Shown here in pieces: positions 1 to 9,173 of a stretch of DNA of 64,000 nucleotides. This DNA comes from Flagellimonas sediminis. Lineage in GTDB: Bacteria > Bacteroidota > Bacteroidia > Flavobacteriales > Flavobacteriaceae. Under the pieces are notes generated by a model. That model ran no database searches. It had not been told where the DNA came from and saw only the letters and a program-made list of their open reading frames with translations. Position 1 is the stretch's first letter; each line of letters starts with the position of its first letter. The position numbers were made by a program, and so were the translations under genes. Location: positions 282,113-346,112 of the forward strand of contig NZ_JAAAMI010000005.1 in the NCBI RefSeq assembly GCF_010500845.1. Reading direction: 5' to 3'.

Positions 1-263
1 TTGTCCAAACTCCCAAAATGGGTGGTAATGGTGGAAAGCATGGTCAACCCGACTTGGCGGGCGGCCAACTTGGCCTGATCCTTATCCAGATCGTCCCCGG
101 CACGACCAACTATCTTGGAGCCATCCATATTAATGGGTCCTTGGCCCGATACGTATAAAAAATTATCCACGACCAATACTGGTTTGTACACCCCTGCAGG
201 TGGTGGAGCGGGAGGAAGTTGAATGTTCAATTCCTCTAATCGTTTGGTAGGCAAACTTTGCAT
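1..263 (-). CDS. RidA-family protein, partial (C-terminus beyond window)
   Basis: The reverse strand from the ATG at 263 reads without a stop to the window edge, giving 87 residues. The segment LPPAPPPAGVYKP followed by LYVSGQGP is typical of the longer (about 150 aa) RidA/YjgF/YER057c subfamily, whose members deaminate reactive enamine/imine intermediates or have related roles. It begins 8 nt after the GntP permease stop on the same strand, so the two are probably co-transcribed. GntP-RidA pairing suggests uptake and breakdown of a hydroxy or amino acid, but the substrate cannot be read from the sequence. Confidence 0.85.
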   Translation of the reverse strand, partial: MQSLPTKRLEELNIQLPPAPPPAGVYKPVLVVDNFLYVSGQGPINMDGSKIVGRAGDDLDKDQAKLAARQVGLTMLSTITTHFGSLD

Positions 264-271
264 ATATCTAA

Positions 272-1585
272 TTAAATGATTGTATTTAAAACCAAAACCC
301 CAATAAGACCCATGATGCCCACTAGGGTTTCCATGACCGTCCAGGTGGACAGGGTTTCCTTTACCGAAAGGTTGAAGTATTCCTTGAACATCCAAAATCC
401 GGTATCGTTCACATGGGATAGCATCAAGCTTCCGGAACCAATGGCCAAGACCATCAACTCGGCACTTACCCCAGTACTGGAGGCCAAGGGCAAAACAATT
501 CCCGCAGCGGTCAATCCGGCTACAGTAGCTGAACCAACACTGACCCGGATGGCCGTAGCGATAAGCCAAGCTAAAATTAACGGGGAAATGCTGGAACCTT
601 TCAGGCTATCGGCAATGTAATCGCTTACATGACTATCTATCAGTACTTCCTTCAACGCTCCCGCACCGGCAATGATCAAAAGGATCATGGTGATGCCAGT
701 AACGGAGGAAGTCAAGGAGTCCATTATTTTGGACATTTCCTTTCCTTTGGCAATGCCTAAGGTATAAATCGCTAAAAGCACAGAAATCAGTAGTGCTATC
801 ACAGGATTCCCAATGAAGGTGAGGATGCTGCGAACTGAACTTTCCTCCAAAAAATGTTCCGCGGCTATGGCTATTCCAATCAAAATGATGGGGGACAAAG
901 CCGTAAAAATACTGATCGCGGTAGAAGGTAGTTCCTTTTCAGGAATAGTGTTCGGATTGTAAAACTCTTTAAGTGGTTTTGCCTCCACTTTTTTAATGGT
1001 ACGGGCAAACAAAGGTCCGGCCACAATGATGGCAGGAATAGCAATGAAAATACCGTACAGCAATGTTTTTCCAATATCCGCATTGAACATGGCCGCAATA
1101 GCGGTTGGCGCAGGATGGGGTGGAAGGTAACCATGTGTTACGGAAAGCGAGGTAAGCATGGGCAAACCAACATACAATAAAGGAAGCCCCGTGGAATATG
1201 CTACGGTAAACACCAAGGGAATCAAAATCACAAATCCGACGGAATAGAACATGGGAATCCCGACAATGAAACCGGTAATTACCATGGCCCATTGTACGTG
1301 TTTCAACCCAAATTTGGCCACCAATTGGGTAGTTATCCGTTGGGCGGCACCACTATCTGCCACCAATTTGCCCAACATGGCACCGAGACCAAGGATCAAT
1401 ACCAAAAATCCCAAGGTATTTCCGATTCCCCTTTGAATGGATTTGACAAGATTATCCAGTTCCATGCCCTGAAAAATCCCAACGAAAAGACATACGATGA
1501 TGAAGGATAGAAAGGCATTCAGCTTAAACTTGGCAATAAGTACGAACAAAAGGAGAATCCCGAGAACGGCAATGACGAGTGGCAT
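272..1585 (-). CDS. GntP-family gluconate/organic acid:H+ symporter
   Basis: The protein has 437 residues, nearly all hydrophobic, with about 12-14 membrane segments and the usual length for the GntP family. Family hallmarks are the HGYLPPHPAPTA stretch near residue 151 and SHVNDTGFW in the C-terminal part. Members import gluconate, D-serine or related hydroxy acids with protons across the inner membrane. The RidA-like gene follows directly, which suggests a catabolic operon; the substrate is undetermined. An imperfect TGA-N6-TC(A) palindrome lies about 60-75 bp upstream. Confidence 0.9.
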   Translation of the reverse strand: MPLVIAVLGILLLFVLIAKFKLNAFLSFIIVCLFVGIFQGMELDNLVKSIQRGIGNTLGFLVLILGLGAMLGKLVADSGAAQRITTQLVAKFGLKHVQWAMVITGFIVGIPMFYSVGFVILIPLVFTVAYSTGLPLLYVGLPMLTSLSVTHGYLPPHPAPTAIAAMFNADIGKTLLYGIFIAIPAIIVAGPLFARTIKKVEAKPLKEFYNPNTIPEKELPSTAISIFTALSPIILIGIAIAAEHFLEESSVRSILTFIGNPVIALLISVLLAIYTLGIAKGKEMSKIMDSLTSSVTGITMILLIIAGAGALKEVLIDSHVSDYIADSLKGSSISPLILAWLIATAIRVSVGSATVAGLTAAGIVLPLASSTGVSAELMVLAIGSGSLMLSHVNDTGFWMFKEYFNLSVKETLSTWTVMETLVGIMGLIGVLVLNTII

Positions 1586-1645
1586 AGGTTGGATGTGTTT
1601 GTAGCTAAAATATGTGTCGCTAGCTAAAATAAGGATTTAAATGTA

Positions 1646-1660
1646 ATGACCTAGGTCGAT
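1646..1660. promoter_or_regulatory. Imperfect CRP/FNR-like palindrome upstream of gntP
   Basis: ATGACCTAGGTCGAT contains the core TGACCTAGGTC, which is close to the operators at 43875 and 47946. The right half ends TCG rather than TCA. It lies between the clpB terminator and the gntP start. A TACATTTA sequence for minus-strand transcription abuts it and no -7 box sits at the spacing seen at the other sites, so if used it may repress rather than activate. Confidence 0.3.
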
Positions 1661-1698
1661 TTTGATTTCCAACAGAATTGGTACAATAAGTAAATAAA

Positions 1699-1730
1699 AA
1701 AGCCTTCCCCAATTGCTCGGAGAAGGCTTT
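1699..1730 (-). terminator. Rho-independent terminator of clpB
   Basis: On the minus strand a 12-bp stem (AAAGCCTTCTCC / GGGGAAGGCTTT, one G-T pair) encloses an 8-nt loop and is followed by TTTTTTATTT. It begins about 22 nt after the clpB stop codon. Confidence 0.85.
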
Positions 1731-1752
1731 ACCTTGTAATTTCAATATTCAA

Positions 1753-4356
1753 TTATTTCTGAATCAACTCATCCTGGTTTCTGAACACCAGTTCGTCATC
1801 GAATGAATCCAAAAGTACGATACTGTCCGATTGGATCTTACCGGCCAACAACTCTTTGGACAAATTGTTGAGGACCTCTTTTTGGATCAAACGTTTTACC
1901 GGTCTCGCACCATATTGGGGATCGTATCCTTTTTGCGCCAAATAATCGATGGCTTCTTGGGTTGCATCCAAAGTGATGTGCTGTTTGGCCAACATTTTCT
2001 TCAATCCGTTCAACTGAAGTCCCACAATGTCCTTGATGTCCTTTTTGTTCAAAGGTGCGAACATGATGATATCGTCAATTCGGTTCAAGAACTCTGGTCG
2101 GATGGTTTTGCGCAACAATCCCAAAACTTCCACTCGAGCGGCTTCCGAAGCACTTTCCAGATCGATGGCATTTTCAAATTTCTCCTGGATGATATCGCTT
2201 CCCATGTTACTGGTCATGATGATGATGGAGTTTTTGAAATCGGCCAAGCGACCCTTGTTGTCGGTCAGTCTTCCTTCATCCAATACCTGCAATAAAATAT
2301 TAAAGGTATCGGGGTGTGCTTTTTCAATCTCATCCAACAAGACTACAGAATACGGCTTTCTTCGCACGGCCTCGGTCAACTGTCCGCCTTCGTCATACCC
2401 TACATATCCTGGAGGTGCACCGACCAATCGGCTCACCGAATGGCGCTCTTGGTATTCGCTCATATCTATTCGGGTGATGGCGTTTTCATCATCGAACAGA
2501 TAGGCGGCCAAGGTTTTTGCCAATTCTGTTTTACCCACACCCGTGGTGCCCAAGAAGAGGAACGAACCAATAGGTTTTTTCTCGTCCTGCAAACCGGCAC
2601 GGCTTCTTCGTATGGCATCGGATACGGCTGTAATGGCTTCATCCTGACCGATTACCCGTTGATGGAGCACATCCTCCAGTTTCAACAATTTTTCACGTTC
2701 GCTCTGCATCATTTTGGTCACGGGGATTCCGGTCCATTTGGCGACCACTTCGGCAATGTCTTCATACGTCACTTCTTCTTTGATCAAGGTGCCGGCAGTT
2801 TGCTGTTTTTCAAGCTCATCCTCCAATTTGTCCAGTTTTTCCTGGGCTTCCTTGATCTTGCCATACCGTAACTCGGCCACTTTTCCGTAGTCCCCGTTAC
2901 GTTCGGCGCGTTCGGCTTCCATTTTGAAGTTTTCAATATCTTCCTTGGTCTTTTGGATATTGTCCACCACGGTTTTTTCACTTTCCCATTTGGCAAAGAT
3001 CTCGTTTCGCTCTTCTTTGAGATTGGCCAAGTCCAAGTTCAAGGTCTGCAATTTGGCTTTGTCGTTTTCCCTTTTAATGGCCTCTATCTCTATTTCCAAC
3101 TGCATGATCTTTCTATCCAACACATCCAATTCTTCTGGTTTGGAGTTGATTTCCATGCGAAGTTTGGAAGCAGCCTCGTCCATAAGGTCGATGGCCTTAT
3201 CGGGCAAGAACCGATTGGTGATATAGCGTTGAGACAGTTCCACGGCTCCGATCACAGCCTCATCTTTGATGCGAACCTTATGGTGTGCCTCGTATTTTTC
3301 CTTGATACCCCTAAGGATGGAAATGGCGCTCTCGGTATCGGGCTCATCCACCATGACCTTTTGGAACCTACGCTCCAAGGCTTTGTCCTTCTCAAAGTAT
3401 TTTTGGTACTCGTCCAAAGTGGTGGCTCCGATAGCTCTAAGTTCACCCCTTGCCAAGGCAGGTTTCAGGATGTTCGCAGCATCCATGGCACCCTGGCCAC
3501 CCCCAGCACCCACCAAAGTGTGGATCTCATCAATGAACAACACAATATTGCCATCGGATGAGGTAACTTCCTTGATTACGGCTTTGAGGCGCTCTTCAAA
3601 TTCCCCTTTGTATTTGGCCCCTGCGATCAAGGCACCCATGTCCAAGGAGTAAATGATTTTGTCCTTCAAGTTTTCAGGAACGTCGCCTTGTACGATTCGA
3701 TGGGCCAAACCTTCAGCAATGGCAGTTTTACCCACACCGGGTTCACCCACCAGCATGGGGTTGTTCTTGGTCCGTCTGGACAGAATCTGCAAAACCCTTC
3801 GGATTTCTTCATCCCTGCCGATGACAGGGTCCAATTTGCCACTATCGGCCAATTGGTTCAGGTTCTTGGCGTATTTGTCCAAGGAATTATAGGTTTCCTC
3901 TGCACTTTGGGAAGTAACTTTTCCACCTTTGCGCAATTCCTGAATGGCAGCGGTCAAATCTTTTTCGGTTACGCCTTGATCTTTAAGGATTTGGGCAATT
4001 TTGCTTTTTGATTTGAATATGGCCAACAACAAATGCTCCAAGGAAACGAATTCATCGCCCATGTTCTTGGCTACAATGCTAGCTTCGTTTACGGTCTTGC
4101 CCGCTTCTCTTGAAAGCATGATATCTCCGCCCGAAACCTTGGCGAAACTTTGAAGTTCCTTATCCAAGATTTGGTTCAGCAGGTTTACGTTCACGTTCAA
4201 TTTCTTCAAAATGAAGGGAAGCACGTTTTCATCCACTTCGGCAATGGCTTTGAAAAGGTGTTCGTTCTCAATTTGTTGATGCCCTAATTCTTGGGCCAAT
4301 TGCTGGGCCCGTTGTATGGCTTCCTGTGATTTTATGGTAAAATTATTAAAGTTCAT
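1753..4356 (-). CDS. clpB: ATP-dependent disaggregase ClpB
   Basis: This 867-residue Hsp100 chaperone has the full ClpB order: N-terminal double Clp repeat (about 1-150), first AAA+ domain with Walker A GEPGVGKT near residue 204, a long charged coiled-coil middle domain (about 400-530), and a second AAA+ domain with GTTGVGKT near 600. With DnaK (encoded at 32.9 kb) it resolubilises aggregated proteins in the cytoplasm. The reading frame extends nine codons further upstream, but MNFNNFTIKS is the family N-terminus, so the ATG at 4356 is chosen. A TGGTAGG-N4-TTGAC element lies 22 nt upstream, resembling one ahead of dnaK. Confidence 0.97.
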   Translation of the reverse strand: MNFNNFTIKSQEAIQRAQQLAQELGHQQIENEHLFKAIAEVDENVLPFILKKLNVNVNLLNQILDKELQSFAKVSGGDIMLSREAGKTVNEASIVAKNMGDEFVSLEHLLLAIFKSKSKIAQILKDQGVTEKDLTAAIQELRKGGKVTSQSAEETYNSLDKYAKNLNQLADSGKLDPVIGRDEEIRRVLQILSRRTKNNPMLVGEPGVGKTAIAEGLAHRIVQGDVPENLKDKIIYSLDMGALIAGAKYKGEFEERLKAVIKEVTSSDGNIVLFIDEIHTLVGAGGGQGAMDAANILKPALARGELRAIGATTLDEYQKYFEKDKALERRFQKVMVDEPDTESAISILRGIKEKYEAHHKVRIKDEAVIGAVELSQRYITNRFLPDKAIDLMDEAASKLRMEINSKPEELDVLDRKIMQLEIEIEAIKRENDKAKLQTLNLDLANLKEERNEIFAKWESEKTVVDNIQKTKEDIENFKMEAERAERNGDYGKVAELRYGKIKEAQEKLDKLEDELEKQQTAGTLIKEEVTYEDIAEVVAKWTGIPVTKMMQSEREKLLKLEDVLHQRVIGQDEAITAVSDAIRRSRAGLQDEKKPIGSFLFLGTTGVGKTELAKTLAAYLFDDENAITRIDMSEYQERHSVSRLVGAPPGYVGYDEGGQLTEAVRRKPYSVVLLDEIEKAHPDTFNILLQVLDEGRLTDNKGRLADFKNSIIIMTSNMGSDIIQEKFENAIDLESASEAARVEVLGLLRKTIRPEFLNRIDDIIMFAPLNKKDIKDIVGLQLNGLKKMLAKQHITLDATQEAIDYLAQKGYDPQYGARPVKRLIQKEVLNNLSKELLAGKIQSDSIVLLDSFDDELVFRNQDELIQK

Positions 4357-4378
4357 CGTCGTTGTTTTTCTCTCTATA

Positions 4379-4394
4379 GTCAAGAATCCTACCA
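4379..4394 (-). promoter_or_regulatory. Sigma-54-like element upstream of clpB
   Basis: On the minus strand, TGGTAGG-ATTC-TTGAC has the same length and outer bases as TGGCACG-ATCA-TTGAC upstream of dnaK, and both resemble the RpoN consensus TGGCACG-N4-TTGCW except for GA in place of GC. A GAC-N5-GTC inverted repeat lies further upstream (about 4440-4452). No good TAnnTTTG box was seen for this gene. Confidence 0.4.
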
Positions 4395-4461
4395 GCGATG
4401 AATTACCGTCAAAATGTCTGATGAACAGGAAAAATGAAAGACATTTAGTCAGTTGTAAGCT

Positions 4462-4494
4462 TTTGGAAGTACTGCGACCTATGAACTAAATTTG
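4462..4494 (+). promoter_or_regulatory. Bacteroidota promoter of ytxJ, nearly leaderless
   Basis: TTTG at 4462-4465, a 21-nt spacer, then TAAATTTG at 4487-4494, a perfect TAnnTTTG. The ATG follows only 4 nt later, so transcription probably starts at or very near the start codon. Confidence 0.65.
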
Positions 4495-4498
4495 CACT

Positions 4499-4888
4499 AT
4501 GGGAATATTTGACAGTGTCTTCGGAAAGAAGGAAAAACAAGGGAACGAGAAAAAGCAATTACCTTGGATAGAATTGAAGGAATTGGCACAATTGGAAAGG
4601 ATTTTAGAAAAATCAAAGGATAGGGCACAAGTAATTTACAAGCATTCCCGCACGTGTGGAATCAGTAGCATGGTATTGAGCATGTTTACCCAATCGTATG
4701 ATTTGGACGCGGATTGTGACCTGTATTTTTTGACCATTCAGCACCATAGGGACATTTCCAATGAAATTGCCCAAAAGTTCGGGGTAAGGCACGAATCCCC
4801 ACAGTTGTTGGTCGTTAAGAATGGGGAAGTGACATTCCATACTTCGCACGGGGCGATTGCCGATACCGATTTGAAGCAAAAACTATAA
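4499..4888 (+). CDS. ytxJ: Bacillithiol-system redox-active protein YtxJ
   Basis: This 129-residue thioredoxin-fold protein carries the monothiol motif KHSRTCGIS near residue 48 and the cis-proline region ESPQLLVV, as in the YtxJ/DUF2847 family. Members are proposed to act as bacilliredoxin-like thiol transfer proteins in organisms using bacillithiol, which includes many Flavobacteriaceae. The N-terminus (MGIFDSVFGKK) is typical of Bacteroidota members. It is monocistronic, with a promoter abutting the ATG and a hairpin terminator after the stop. Confidence 0.88.
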   Translation: MGIFDSVFGKKEKQGNEKKQLPWIELKELAQLERILEKSKDRAQVIYKHSRTCGISSMVLSMFTQSYDLDADCDLYFLTIQHHRDISNEIAQKFGVRHESPQLLVVKNGEVTFHTSHGAIADTDLKQKL

Positions 4889-4892
4889 AAAA

Positions 4893-4912
4893 GCCCTGAT
4901 GAAAATCAGGGC
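4893..4912. terminator. Bidirectional terminator between ytxJ and a lipoprotein gene
   Basis: A perfect 8-bp stem (GCCCTGAT / ATCAGGGC) with a GAAA loop, flanked by an A-run on the left and CCATTTTA on the right, lies between two convergent stop codons. Confidence 0.75.
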
Positions 4913-4917
4913 CCATT

Positions 4918-6102
4918 TTAGTTGAATTGATATTTTGAGACAATGCCCTTCAGCCTCGCCTTGAGGTCTTCTCCGGCATCATATACCATTTGTTCATTGG
5001 ATGGAAAGGGAACTTCCCTAGCATTTAGAAAAACCAAAAGATCATCTTCCAAAGCTCTTTTGTCACCTTGGTAATTGGCAAATACATGCTCGAACACAAA
5101 TTGACTGGATAGGGGGTAGGCATTTATTTCCTGTCCGCTGTTCAAATCGGTGAACCGAACCTTTGCCCCAATTTGGGCACTTTTGGTTTGGGTGAACTGG
5201 AAGAATTTACACGTAACGGTACGCATTTTGTCTACCTTGATCTTGTTTCCCAAACTGTCCTTTACTACATTTCCATTAGTGTCCAACAGATATTCCCAGC
5301 CATCCTTGATCTGTTTCTCTTTGATGATTTGGGTTTCGTTTACACGCTCAGGAGAGACATTGATTTCCATGAAATCCAGGTTCATGGCATAATCATATTT
5401 TACATTGGCCAATGGGTTGGTGTGGTATTGCAACCAGAAATTGTCAATGCCGAAGGCATTAAAATCCAAAAGCTCACTTTCCAGACGCTCGGGAATGATT
5501 TGCTCGGTCTGGTTGGCAATTTCTACCCGTACAAATTCCAATCCCTTGTTATAGGCTTCGTCCATTTTGGCAACGGTTTCCTTGTACCCAGGATTGATTT
5601 CCTGTAGATACTTCAAATCGTCATAGGCGGCCCTAAAATCAGCCTTGTATTTGGCATTGGCCAATAAGCTGGAGGCATTTTCGTAAAGATGCTGGGAAAG
5701 ATCGTCCTTTGTTGCCAAGATTTTGTTGTCGTAGTTCACAAAATTGAACTTGGCGTTTCTACCTTCATCATTGATATGAAGTGGAAGCAATGGTTTGATC
5801 CTTTCTTGGATCTGCTTCAACTGCAAATACTTATTGTAGATGTTTTCCAAATTGGCTGGATTGCCATCGTTTTGCAAGAAAGCGATTTCTTGCTGCTCCC
5901 TTTCCGAATGTTTGGCAAAGGCTTCTTCCAAAAGGGTAATGTATTCTTGATTGCCTTTTTTGGTCTTGTTTTCTGCCAAATTTTTAATGGCCTTGTTCAT
6001 GGCCGCAACATAGTTTCCGGTATTAAGGGCCTCTTGGGTTTTCTTGACACCTCCGCAGGCGGCAAGCACAACAATTGTGGTTAAGAGTAGAACTTTTTTC
6101 AT
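4918..6102 (-). CDS. Predicted lipoprotein of unknown function, helical repeat type
   Basis: The 394-residue protein has a lipoprotein signal peptide ending VVLAACGG. The next ~200 residues are helical with TPR-like spacing (EALNTGNYVAAMNKAIKNL; AKYKADFRAAYDDLKYLQEI), followed by a more beta-rich C-terminal half. The first repeat suggests a TPR-type scaffold at the cell envelope. I do not recognise a characterised homologue. It converges on ytxJ and shares its terminator. Confidence 0.75.
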   Translation of the reverse strand: MKKVLLLTTIVVLAACGGVKKTQEALNTGNYVAAMNKAIKNLAENKTKKGNQEYITLLEEAFAKHSEREQQEIAFLQNDGNPANLENIYNKYLQLKQIQERIKPLLPLHINDEGRNAKFNFVNYDNKILATKDDLSQHLYENASSLLANAKYKADFRAAYDDLKYLQEINPGYKETVAKMDEAYNKGLEFVRVEIANQTEQIIPERLESELLDFNAFGIDNFWLQYHTNPLANVKYDYAMNLDFMEINVSPERVNETQIIKEKQIKDGWEYLLDTNGNVVKDSLGNKIKVDKMRTVTCKFFQFTQTKSAQIGAKVRFTDLNSGQEINAYPLSSQFVFEHVFANYQGDKRALEDDLLVFLNAREVPFPSNEQMVYDAGEDLKARLKGIVSKYQFN

Positions 6103-6319
6103 GGTCGTCGATTTTACTGGTTACTTAGGCGGATTCAAGAGCTGTGCCAAAAAACCACATCTAATTAACGAAAAAGGACGAACGGTAGTATATCTCGGAT
6201 GAAAAGCTTAAAAATGAGTGGCTTGGGTCGTTTGTCAAAAAGATGAAAATTGTTAATTGCCGTTTGATAAAATTGAAGTCCATCCCATTTTTTTTAGGTA
6301 TTAATCCCCTTTCAATTTG

Positions 6320-6327
6320 TAATTTTA
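6320..6327 (+). promoter_or_regulatory. Possible -7 box of glyA
   Basis: TAATTTTA matches TAnnTTTG at all but the last base and lies 23 nt before the glyA ATG. No clear -33 TTG was found at the usual spacing. Confidence 0.35.
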
Positions 6328-6350
6328 CCGCTTATTAAAAACTATAGGCA

Positions 6351-7625
6351 ATGCAACGAGACCAAGCGATTTTTGATTTGATAGCGCAAGAAAAGGAAAG
6401 ACAGATTGAAGGAATTGAATTGATAGCTTCCGAGAACTTTACCAGCCCGCAGGTAATGGAAGCCGCAGGTTCTGTTTTGACGAACAAATATGCGGAGGGC
6501 TATCCAGGAAAACGCTACTATGGTGGTTGCGAGGTCGTGGATCAAGTGGAACAACTGGCCATTGACCGGGCCAAGGAATTGTTCGGAGCCGTGTATGCGA
6601 ACGTGCAGCCCCACTCAGGTTCTCAGGCCAATGCTTCGGTGTACCATGCCTGTTTGCAGCCAGGGGATACCATTTTGGGCTTTGATCTGTCACACGGTGG
6701 ACATTTGACCCACGGATCACCCGTGAATTTCTCAGGAAAGTTGTACAACCCCGTTTTTTATGGTGTTGATGAAGAAACCGGCACGTTGAACTATGACAAG
6801 ATTCAGGAGATTGCCGATAGGGAAAAGCCAAAATTGATGATTGCCGGTGCCTCTGCCTATTCCAGGGACATGGATTTCAAGCGTTTTCGTGAAATTGCGG
6901 ATAGTGTTGGGGCCATCTTGGTTGCCGATATTTCCCACCCTGCCGGACTTATTGCCAAAGGAATCATGAACGACCCCATCCCACATTGCCATATCGTGAC
7001 CACCACTACCCATAAGACCCTGCGTGGTCCACGTGGAGGTTTGATCTTGATGGGCGAAAACTTTGACAACCCCTTTGGTCTAACCTTAAAAAATGGAGAA
7101 CTAAGGAAAATGTCGACACTTTTGGACCTAGCGGTTTTCCCAGGAAACCAAGGTGGTCCATTGGAACACATCATTGCTGCCAAAGCGGTTGCTTTTGGAG
7201 AGGCCCTATCCGATGATTTCCTACATTATATGATTCAAGTGAAGAAAAATGCGGCAGCTATGGCCAAGGCATTCATGTCACTCGATTATAAGGTGATTTC
7301 TGGAGGTACGGACAACCACATGATGTTGATTGACCTAAGAAACAAGAACATTACAGGGAAAGATGCTGAAAAGGCCTTGGAGCATGCTGCCATCACGGCA
7401 AACAAAAACATGGTGCCTTTTGATACCCAATCGCCATTCATTACCTCAGGCATCCGGTTCGGTACCCCGGCCATTACCACTAGAGGATTGAAGGAGGCGG
7501 ATATGGAAACGATCGTTGGTTTCATCGATGAGGTGATCATGGATCCCGAGAACGAAAAGAAAATTGGCCAAATAAAACAAAAGGTCAACGATTTGATGAA
7601 ATCGCGACCTCTGTTCAGTGTTTAG
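6351..7625 (+). CDS. glyA: Serine hydroxymethyltransferase
   Basis: The 424-residue PLP enzyme interconverts serine and glycine and charges tetrahydrofolate with a one-carbon unit in the cytoplasm. Diagnostic segments are ELIASENF near the N-terminus, [21 protein letters not shown], and the PLP-lysine motif [14 protein letters not shown] near residue 225. Length and start fit the family. It appears monocistronic, with a possible TAATTTTA -7 box 23 nt upstream. Confidence 0.98.
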   Translation: MQRDQAIFDLIAQEKERQIEGIELIASENFTSPQVMEAAGSVLTNKYAEGYPGKRYYGGCEVVDQVEQLAIDRAKELFGAVYANVQPHSGSQANASVYHACLQPGDTILGFDLSHGGHLTHGSPVNFSGKLYNPVFYGVDEETGTLNYDKIQEIADREKPKLMIAGASAYSRDMDFKRFREIADSVGAILVADISHPAGLIAKGIMNDPIPHCHIVTTTTHKTLRGPRGGLILMGENFDNPFGLTLKNGELRKMSTLLDLAVFPGNQGGPLEHIIAAKAVAFGEALSDDFLHYMIQVKKNAAAMAKAFMSLDYKVISGGTDNHMMLIDLRNKNITGKDAEKALEHAAITANKNMVPFDTQSPFITSGIRFGTPAITTRGLKEADMETIVGFIDEVIMDPENEKKIGQIKQKVNDLMKSRPLFSV

Positions 7626-7648
7626 TATTTACTTGTGAGTACTATTTT

Positions 7649-8308
7649 TTATTCGAAAAGGAACAAATCTTCCTTTTGTAACTTTTTGTTGCTCAAGGAA
7701 TAGATCATGGCCTCGTGTTGAGACTGGTTTTCAAAATACAATCCCCAATAATCAAAATATCCATTTTTGCTGGATTTTATCCCAGGGTTCTCCAAGGTTG
7801 TATCTTCAAAAACGGGCACAAAGATCTCATAAGGCATTTCGCTTAAGCCTTTGGTGAAATAAACGAAATGTTGGCCAATGTGGAAAATGATAGGGCCCAA
7901 TTGTTTTGGGATACTATATTCCTCCAACCTGGAAATGACGATGGAAGTTTCAACAAAATGGAGCGATAGTTCCAAAATATCGATAGAATGATTATTGATA
8001 GAGTTCAATTTTTCCAGTGCGCCTACCGCCGATGATGATAGGTTGAATTGGCTTTCCTCGGTAAATGCGGTGCCTCCCCAATCCCCGTTATTGAAATGTC
8101 TAAGGCAATCCACCAGACCAAAATTGAGATGTAGATCAATGATCAGGTCTGCCCTGTTCTCAAGGTGGTTGAATTTACATTGGACTTTGGCCGTTGCAAA
8201 AAGGTCCTTTTCCAGGGTTTTAAGAAAATCGTCCAGTCCATTGGCGGCCTCAAAGACTTTTGCGCCGCTACTACGTGAGTTGAAGTTGTCTTTTTTTGGG
8301 AACGACAT
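7649..8308 (-). CDS. Hypothetical protein, 219 aa
   Basis: Soluble, acidic protein without signal peptide or membrane segment. No family recognised. The frame is long and intact, begins with an ATG, and encodes balanced alpha/beta-type sequence with an aromatic stretch (IIFHIGQHFVYFTKG). It lies 174 nt downstream of the LuxR-type regulator gene on the same strand, so it may share that transcript or be a target of it; this is only positional. It converges on glyA. Confidence 0.65.
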   Translation of the reverse strand: MSFPKKDNFNSRSSGAKVFEAANGLDDFLKTLEKDLFATAKVQCKFNHLENRADLIIDLHLNFGLVDCLRHFNNGDWGGTAFTEESQFNLSSSAVGALEKLNSINNHSIDILELSLHFVETSIVISRLEEYSIPKQLGPIIFHIGQHFVYFTKGLSEMPYEIFVPVFEDTTLENPGIKSSKNGYFDYWGLYFENQSQHEAMIYSLSNKKLQKEDLFLFE

Positions 8309-8482
8309 GTTTTTAAGGGTGTAATTTTCTTTCCACCTTAAAGTTAGGATGAATCTTTGTTATTGGATTGCACAAAAACCTTAAAAATTCTGGGGATTTT
8401 CCTTAAATGTAGGGGGTTTATTGCAAGGTTGGGTCAGGAAAAATTACTAAAATGGCCTTTAGGGACAATCATTGATGAAGAT

Positions 8483-9151
8483 TTAAATAAAGCCTCTGTT
8501 TTTCGCAGCCAGGATTAGGGCCAGATCATTCTCGTTTTCGGTGCCAAAAAGTGTTTTCAAATGGCGTTTTCTGTTCTCTATGGAGGAGGGGGAAAGGCGG
8601 ATGTATTTTTCAAGATCCTTGTTCTTGGTTCCTTTGGAGAGGTGAAACAAAATTTGCTTGTCTTTTTCGTCCAACTCAATATCGTTGGCCATCTTTTTAC
8701 GGATGGCGGACAAAGCTTTGGAAGAGTAGTAGGGAGGGTCGGAAATAATTGTTTTCACCGCATCTTCCAAGGTTTTCGGATCAATGTCGGTCTTAACCAG
8801 ATATCCATCGGGATCCACGGATTTTAAAATGCTATTGATCCTGTAATTGTCGCTAAAGGAAGACATGAAAACGATCTTGCTCTCCGGAACGATCTTTCGG
8901 GCCAACATTCCCAAATCCTCACCAGAATGTGGCTGCTCTTCATTTGGGGCAAAAAGTTGCACATCCAAGAATAGAATATCGTACTTAAAGGAATGGGCGG
9001 AGTCTTCAATCAGTTTTTTGCCTGCCTCATAGGTTGTGGCAGTATCCACTATGATATTATGACCTTCCAGTTCAATGCCTTCAAGGATAAACTTGTAACC
9101 GAGCATGGTCATTTCGTGGTCATCTATAGCCAATATTCTAAGCGTTTCCAT
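8483..9151 (-). CDS. Two-component response regulator, LuxR/NarL type
   Basis: The 222-residue protein has an N-terminal receiver with the acidic pair DD at 10-11, phosphoacceptor D63 (ILFLDVQL) and conserved lysine in DGYLVKTD, so it should be phosphorylatable. The C-terminal ~65 residues form a LuxR-like HTH (LSKGTKNKDLEKYIRLS then SIENRKRHLKTLFG). It begins 22 nt after the stop of the adjacent TPR histidine kinase and is its evident partner. Confidence 0.9.
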   Translation of the reverse strand: METLRILAIDDHEMTMLGYKFILEGIELEGHNIIVDTATTYEAGKKLIEDSAHSFKYDILFLDVQLFAPNEEQPHSGEDLGMLARKIVPESKIVFMSSFSDNYRINSILKSVDPDGYLVKTDIDPKTLEDAVKTIISDPPYYSSKALSAIRKKMANDIELDEKDKQILFHLSKGTKNKDLEKYIRLSPSSIENRKRHLKTLFGTENENDLALILAAKNRGFI

Positions 9152-9173
9152 TTAAGTTTTTTTGTTGCAAAAG

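Noticed and set aside
276..620. 114-codon plus-strand ORF within gntP
   Set aside because: Antisense shadow of a clear permease gene.
4357..4498. CIRCE (HrcA) operator for clpB, and likewise for dnaK
   Set aside because: No TTAGCACTC-N9-GAGTGCTAA or close variant upstream of either gene.
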